DNA of 64,000 nt. Origin: Clostridiales bacterium PH28_bin88 (GTDB taxonomy: Bacteria > Bacillota > PH28-bin88). Positions 60,630 to 64,000 of the stretch are shown here, piece after piece. A program made the translations under genes and the position numbers. The DNA lies in the NCBI GenBank assembly GCA_000987045.1, contig LAKY01000051.1:44627-108626 (forward strand), in the 5' to 3' direction. The notes below the pieces were generated by a model. That model searched no databases. It was not told the origin of the DNA and saw only the letters and a program-made list of their open reading frames with translations. How positions within the stretch are numbered: position 1 is the stretch's first letter; each line of letters opens with the position of its first letter.

Positions 60630-60913
60630 CTACCTCGGGTTTGTGACGCAAAGCCTCTGCTTCACGTATTCTGTCGAGTCCGTTCAATGCTTCCTCCTGT
60701 CTCTGCGGACAGTTCGCAGTCGTCTCTTCAGAATTCCCCTTGGTCACCGGCCTTCCCTCCAGCGCCTCCGCCTCCGGTCGCCCGATTTTATTCGGCACCT
60801 TCTTTGGTGTAGAGTCGGAGGAGGGAGGCCACTCGGGCCAGCCTCCGTCCGCTCACTCAAACGGATCGTACGGTTTTCCCGTAATCCGCTTTCCTTAACT
60901 GATTGCTTGATTG

Positions 60914-61452
60914 CTACGATTTCTGACCAATGTCCGGGATTAGTTGAATTAGGTTGACCAACCCATAGTAGCCGTAAAGAACCCTCTCAGGGCACTTCTT
61001 CCACCCCATGTTGCGCCACCTTTTGTATTGGTGCGACCACAGGCGGTGTACAATCCATACCCTTAAACGGTTGAATAACCGCCGTACATGCGCTTTCCGG
61101 TAGTAGTTCCCCCATCCACGAATAATGGGATTGATCTCGTCAATTATCTCGACTAGAGTCAGGGGGATTCTCCGTTTGGTTTTGGCTCGAATCTGGTCCA
61201 TGAACCGTTTGATAGACTTCTCCGTGGGGATTGCATAGAAATTCAGCGGATTAGGTGTTTTCTTGAGTTTGTGCTTTGGTAGCTTGGTCCCTTTGCCTTG
61301 CTTGAGTTTGTAGCCCAGAAACTCAAACCCCCATGATATGTGGGTAATTCTCGTCTTCTCAGGATGCAGCGTTAACCCCAGGCTTTCCAGGATTTCTCTC
61401 GCTTCCTTTAAGGCCTTCTGGGCTTCTACTTTGGTCCGGCAAAGTATCACCC
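60914..61452 (-). pseudogene. Outer-intron reverse transcriptase, C-terminal part (interrupted gene)
   Basis: The frame continues the split RT after the FADD motif (WVILCRTKVEAQKAL when joined). It has thumb sequence FEFLGYKLKQG near 60 residues on and the maturase X domain INPIIRGWGNYYRKAHVRRL. It ends in LIQLIPDIGQKS without an HNH endonuclease domain. Joining base 63315 to base 61452 restores GAT-TGG-GTG (Asp-Trp-Val) in frame, so the protein could be made after the inner intron splices. It is annotated as interrupted rather than dead. Confidence 0.85.
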
Positions 61453-61491
61453 GGTGAGTAGCCCCGGGGAATTTCACCCCGAGGCCCTCTT

Positions 61492-61526
61492 AGAACCGGA
61501 CTTGAACCTCTCAGCTCATCCGGCTC
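61492..61526 (-). ncRNA. Domain V of the inner group II intron
   Basis: GAGCCGGATGAGCTGAGAGG paired with CAAGTCCGGTTCT gives a domain V hairpin immediately after the RT stop (61530). A domain VI-like stem (CCTCGGGGTGAAATTCCCCGGGG) follows. Confidence 0.8.
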
Positions 61527-61529
61527 CCA

Positions 61530-62777
61530 TCATCCAGCCGTAGGACGAATCCCCATTTGCCAGTGTACGAATAGTTTAGAGTCGCGTCTGGCAATCCTAC
61601 CAAGCCAATAAATCGCCCGATGGTGATGTCGTTCGAATTTCTTGTACTTTCGCCGCACCCAGCGGACCAAGGCTCGGTTTATATACACGAGTACTGAGTA
61701 AAGTTCCGACTTGTAAAAGCGCCCATAGTAGTTAACCCACCCTCTGATTACAGGATTGAACATCCGGGACAGGTCTTCAAGGGTTTTGTCTGGCTTCAAA
61801 TGCATGCGCCAATCATGTACCGTCTGTCGCATGGCCTTCTTTGCCTTGTTACTGACCGCTGGTGTAAAGTTGATGAAGTACTTGCCGTACTTGTTCTTGG
61901 ACCGCCGCGGCCGGAAGGTGTAGCCCAGAAAATCGAAACTTGTCTCCGGGTAGTCCTCCCGCCGGTCATCATCCTTGCAGTAGACGATCCGCGTCTTGGT
62001 CGGATGGAGTTCCAAGCCGCATTCCGCCATCCGTTTCTTCAAGCTTTCGTACAGTTCTTCCGCGCCCTCTCTGCTGCGACAGTGCGTTACAGCGTCATCG
62101 GCGTAACGCGCGAACGGCTTGTCTGGGTGATTCTGGGCCATCCACACGTCGAACGCGTAGTGAAGAAACAGATTGGCAAGAACTGGGCTGATGACACCCC
62201 CTTGCGGGGTGCCTTTGGTCCTCTCCTTGACCGTACCATCGGGCATCTGAAATGGTGCTTGGAGCCATCTCTGGATGTAGAGGATGACCCACGGGTTATC
62301 GGTGTGTTTACGGACCGCCTTCATCAACAGTTCGTGGTCAATGTTGTCAAACAGACCCTTGATATCAAACTCCAGCACCCAGTCGTACTTCCAGCATCGC
62401 TGCCGGGTTACGGCAAGGGCATCGGCGGCCGACTTTCCCGGCCGGTAGCCGTAGGAGTCCGGGTGGAAGTGGGGTTCTACGGTCGGTTCAAAATAGATCT
62501 TGACGACCATCTGCGCTACTCGATCCGCCACGGTGGGCACTCCGAGGACGCGTTTTCCCCCGTTCTTTTTGGGAATTTCCACCGCTTTCACAGGTGGGGG
62601 GAAATAGCTGCCGGAAGACATTCGATTCCAAATCTTGTAGAGGTTGTTCTTCAAGTTCTCCTCGAATGCCTCCAGGCTTTCGTCGTCTATTCCCGCCGCT
62701 CCCTTGTTCGCTTTCACTCGTTGGAACGCCTCCAGCACTACGTGCTTGGAGATTTCATACGGCTTTGTTTTGTCCAT
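61530..62777 (-). CDS. ltrA: Group II intron reverse transcriptase/maturase (inner intron)
   Basis: A 415-aa RT starting MDKTKPYEISKHVVLEAFQR. RT blocks are visible: NKGAAGIDDESLEAFEENL near 23, KRVLGVPTVADRVAQ near 74, WVLEFDIKGLFDNIDH near 140, GTPQGGVISPVLANLFLHY near 198 and the catalytic ARYADD near 234. The X domain is FNPVIRGWVNYYGRF near 345. No HNH endonuclease domain follows. The length and motifs look intact, so it may be active. GGGAGGAG lies upstream of the ATG. It is a different subfamily from the outer RT, so the nested introns are not a simple tandem copy. Confidence 0.93.
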   Translation of the reverse strand: MDKTKPYEISKHVVLEAFQRVKANKGAAGIDDESLEAFEENLKNNLYKIWNRMSSGSYFPPPVKAVEIPKKNGGKRVLGVPTVADRVAQMVVKIYFEPTVEPHFHPDSYGYRPGKSAADALAVTRQRCWKYDWVLEFDIKGLFDNIDHELLMKAVRKHTDNPWVILYIQRWLQAPFQMPDGTVKERTKGTPQGGVISPVLANLFLHYAFDVWMAQNHPDKPFARYADDAVTHCRSREGAEELYESLKKRMAECGLELHPTKTRIVYCKDDDRREDYPETSFDFLGYTFRPRRSKNKYGKYFINFTPAVSNKAKKAMRQTVHDWRMHLKPDKTLEDLSRMFNPVIRGWVNYYGRFYKSELYSVLVYINRALVRWVRRKYKKFERHHHRAIYWLGRIARRDSKLFVHWQMGIRPTAG

Positions 62778-63314
62778 TGGCTCCTCCCTTGCGGTTGACC
62801 GTTGTCCAAAACTGGATGACACAGCCCCTTCGCTCCACTCCCATTACGGAGCTTCGTCACTACTACGGGCTGTTCCGCCCCTGCCCTCCGCATCGGTACT
62901 TTCGTCCTTGCGGGTCCTCCGCTTGGAGTTTTCTCTTGGCATCGGAGGGCAGGTTCCCACGTTCTTAACCGCAGCCTGTGCCACGTTCACGCCGCCTTCA
63001 TGCCGGCCACCACCTGGACGGTAAACAGGTTTCCTCCAGATTTATCCCGGGCTAACGACTACCTCCCGGTTTTGATGGCGTCCCTACGCTTTCGACACGT
63101 TATCAGCGGTTCACGGTTGTTCGTCTCCATTGGCACTCACCTGACTAAGTCTTGCTTCGCCTTTTCCGTAACGCTCACTACCATGGCTTTTGACCACAGC
63201 AGCTTACGGTGGTTTGAAGCCTCCACCTGTATGGCGGCTCCGAGGGGCCTTCCCTCATCTGGCGGTTAAGCATGGCTTTCGGGCCTTACACAGCCCTTCG
63301 CCTTCGTGGCGCAC
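62778..63314 (-). ncRNA. 5' ribozyme part (domains I-IV) of the inner intron
   Basis: These 537 bases between the GTGCG splice site and the RT start have no gene. They should fold as domains I-III plus the domain IV stem that houses the ORF. I did not work out the individual helices or EBS sequences. Confidence 0.7.
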
Positions 63315-64000
63315 AATCGTCGGCAAACCTGGTCAGATGGTATCCCCGTCTGGTCATCTCATTATCAAATGGTGTAAGGTAAATGTTACTGAGCAGTGGG
63401 CTTATCACTCCGCCTTGAGGGGTTCCTTTGGGTGAAGGTAGGTATTTACCTTCTTCCATACAACCCGCTTTTAGCATCTGGCGTATTAGCGACAGCACCC
63501 GCCCATCACTTATCTTTTCTGCTACCATATCAATGAGCTTTTCATGTTCTACGCTGCCAAAGTAGTCCCGCAGGTCTGCATCTACTACCCACTGGTATCC
63601 GTCCATCAGCTCGCGCCAAATTTTTCGTAGCGCATGGTGGGGAGAACGCCGGGGTCTGTATCCAAAACTGCAATCATTAAACTCTGGTTCAAAGATTGGT
63701 TCCAGCCGGTTCTTCAGTGCTTGCTGGCAAACTCGGTCGCGGATGGCCGGGATACCTAGCGGCCGTTTTTCGTTTGGTTTGCCGCGCTTCGGTATGTAGA
63801 CCCTGCGTACGGGCATGGGTTTGTACGTGTTGGTTTTTAGTTCTTGGTGCAGCTTCTTTAGCTCTTCAGGCGCTACTGCATTGAACTCCATTATGCTTAC
63901 TGCGTCAACTCCGCCCGCTCCGCCGTTCTCCCTGACTTTCTCCCAGGCTAATCTTAGGTTGGTCGGGTTATACACCTTGTCGATCAGTGAATGGACCTTG
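63315..64000 (-). pseudogene. Outer-intron reverse transcriptase, N-terminal part (interrupted, partial)
   Basis: The open frame enters from the right edge (KVHSLIDKVYNPTNLRLAW) and runs to LTRFADD, where the inner intron begins. RT blocks include GAGGVDAVSIMEF, RPLGIPAIRDRVCQQALK, WVVDADLRDYFGSVEH and GTPQGGVISPLLSNIYL. The apparent GTG start at 63975 is inside the gene, and the true start is beyond the window. It joins the 60914-61452 part after splicing of the inner intron. Confidence 0.88.

Larger units (their letters stand above)
61453..63314 (-). mobile_element. Inner group II intron inserted in the RT gene of the outer intron
   Basis: This 1862-base intron starts with the canonical GTGCG (minus strand, 63314 downward). 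It contains a full RT gene (61530-62777) and domain V (61492-61526) and ends near CTACTCACC. The boundaries were set by requiring the outer RT frame to be restored: exon GCCGACGATT joined to GGGTGATACTT. The last bases are CC rather than the usual AY, so the 3' end may shift by one or two bases. It lies exactly at the FADD codons of the host RT. Confidence 0.85.
60563..64000 (-). mobile_element. Outer group II intron, 5' end beyond the window
   Basis: The minus strand ends with a canonical domain V (60596-60629) and a GC-rich domain VI hairpin (GCGCCCGGTAACGGGCG), followed by CTAC near the 3' splice site at about 60563. It carries a reverse transcriptase gene that is split: codons from 64000 to 63315 and from 61452 to 60914. 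The split is caused by a second complete intron at 61453-63314. The 5' end (GUGYG) lies outside the window. The element can move only if the inner intron splices. 60630-60913 is intron RNA without a gene. Confidence 0.88.

Overview
The window looks like a chromosomal piece of an anaerobic, low-to-mid-GC Gram-positive bacterium of the Clostridia. Several features point to the Peptococcaceae / Desulfotomaculum-Pelotomaculum-Moorella neighbourhood: B. subtilis-like purine genes and regulation, NAD-linked multimeric [FeFe] hydrogenases with their maturases, strong AGGAGG ribosome sites with frequent GTG/TTG starts, and sigma-54 regulators. The lineage is an inference from gene content. Almost every gene is on the minus strand; only the gene at 52390-53154 is on the plus strand.

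Region 1 (1-8.2 kb) is purine metabolism. In transcription order it holds a hypoxanthine/guanine permease, purE, purB, purC, purS, purQ and the start of purL. A sigma-A-type promoter, a PurR-type double PurBox and a guanine-class riboswitch precede them. The hpt-guaA pair lies upstream. Region 2 (8.2-13.6 kb) holds assorted genes (a 443-aa hypothetical, an MFS transporter, a UPF0173 hydrolase, a membrane protein) and gene wreckage: a MazF toxin with its middle deleted and the 3' end of a second abfD-like gene.

Region 3 (13.6-28 kb) is a catabolic cluster. It encodes crotonase, 3-hydroxybutyryl-CoA dehydrogenase, thiolase, an SDR, a complete Liv-type ABC importer, a PaaK-type CoA ligase, a 4-hydroxybutyryl-CoA dehydratase with all four Fe-S ligands, and a sigma-54 activator. 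Together they could import an acid, activate it to a CoA thioester, dehydrate it to crotonyl-CoA and oxidise that to acetyl-CoA.

Region 4 (28-52 kb) is a hydrogen-metabolism island on one strand. From 47.6 down to 28.1 kb, about 19 kb of tightly packed genes encode redox-regulatory proteins (DRTGG, RsbW-like ATPase, group D [FeFe]-hydrogenase-like protein, PHP), two NAD-linked [FeFe] hydrogenases, a TM1266-type regulator, aspartase and HydF/HydE/HydG. One of the hydrogenases has a NuoF subunit fused to a GltD/NfnB-like flavoprotein. Upstream lie a histidine kinase with a hydrogenase-like sensor domain, an NtrC-type response regulator, a dyad symmetry, a clear sigma-54 promoter and a 70-aa protein gene. 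This looks like a dedicated H2/redox-sensing system.

Region 5 (52-64 kb) is accessory DNA: a QueG-like Fe-S protein behind a leader terminator, a HEPN/MNT pair, a Uma2 nuclease-like protein, an AT-richer segment with glutamate dehydrogenase and a receiver/PEP-synthase-like fusion, and a VapBC pair between two 110-bp direct repeats. It ends with a group II intron whose reverse transcriptase gene is interrupted exactly at its FADD codons by a second, complete group II intron (a twintron). The outer intron runs off the right edge.
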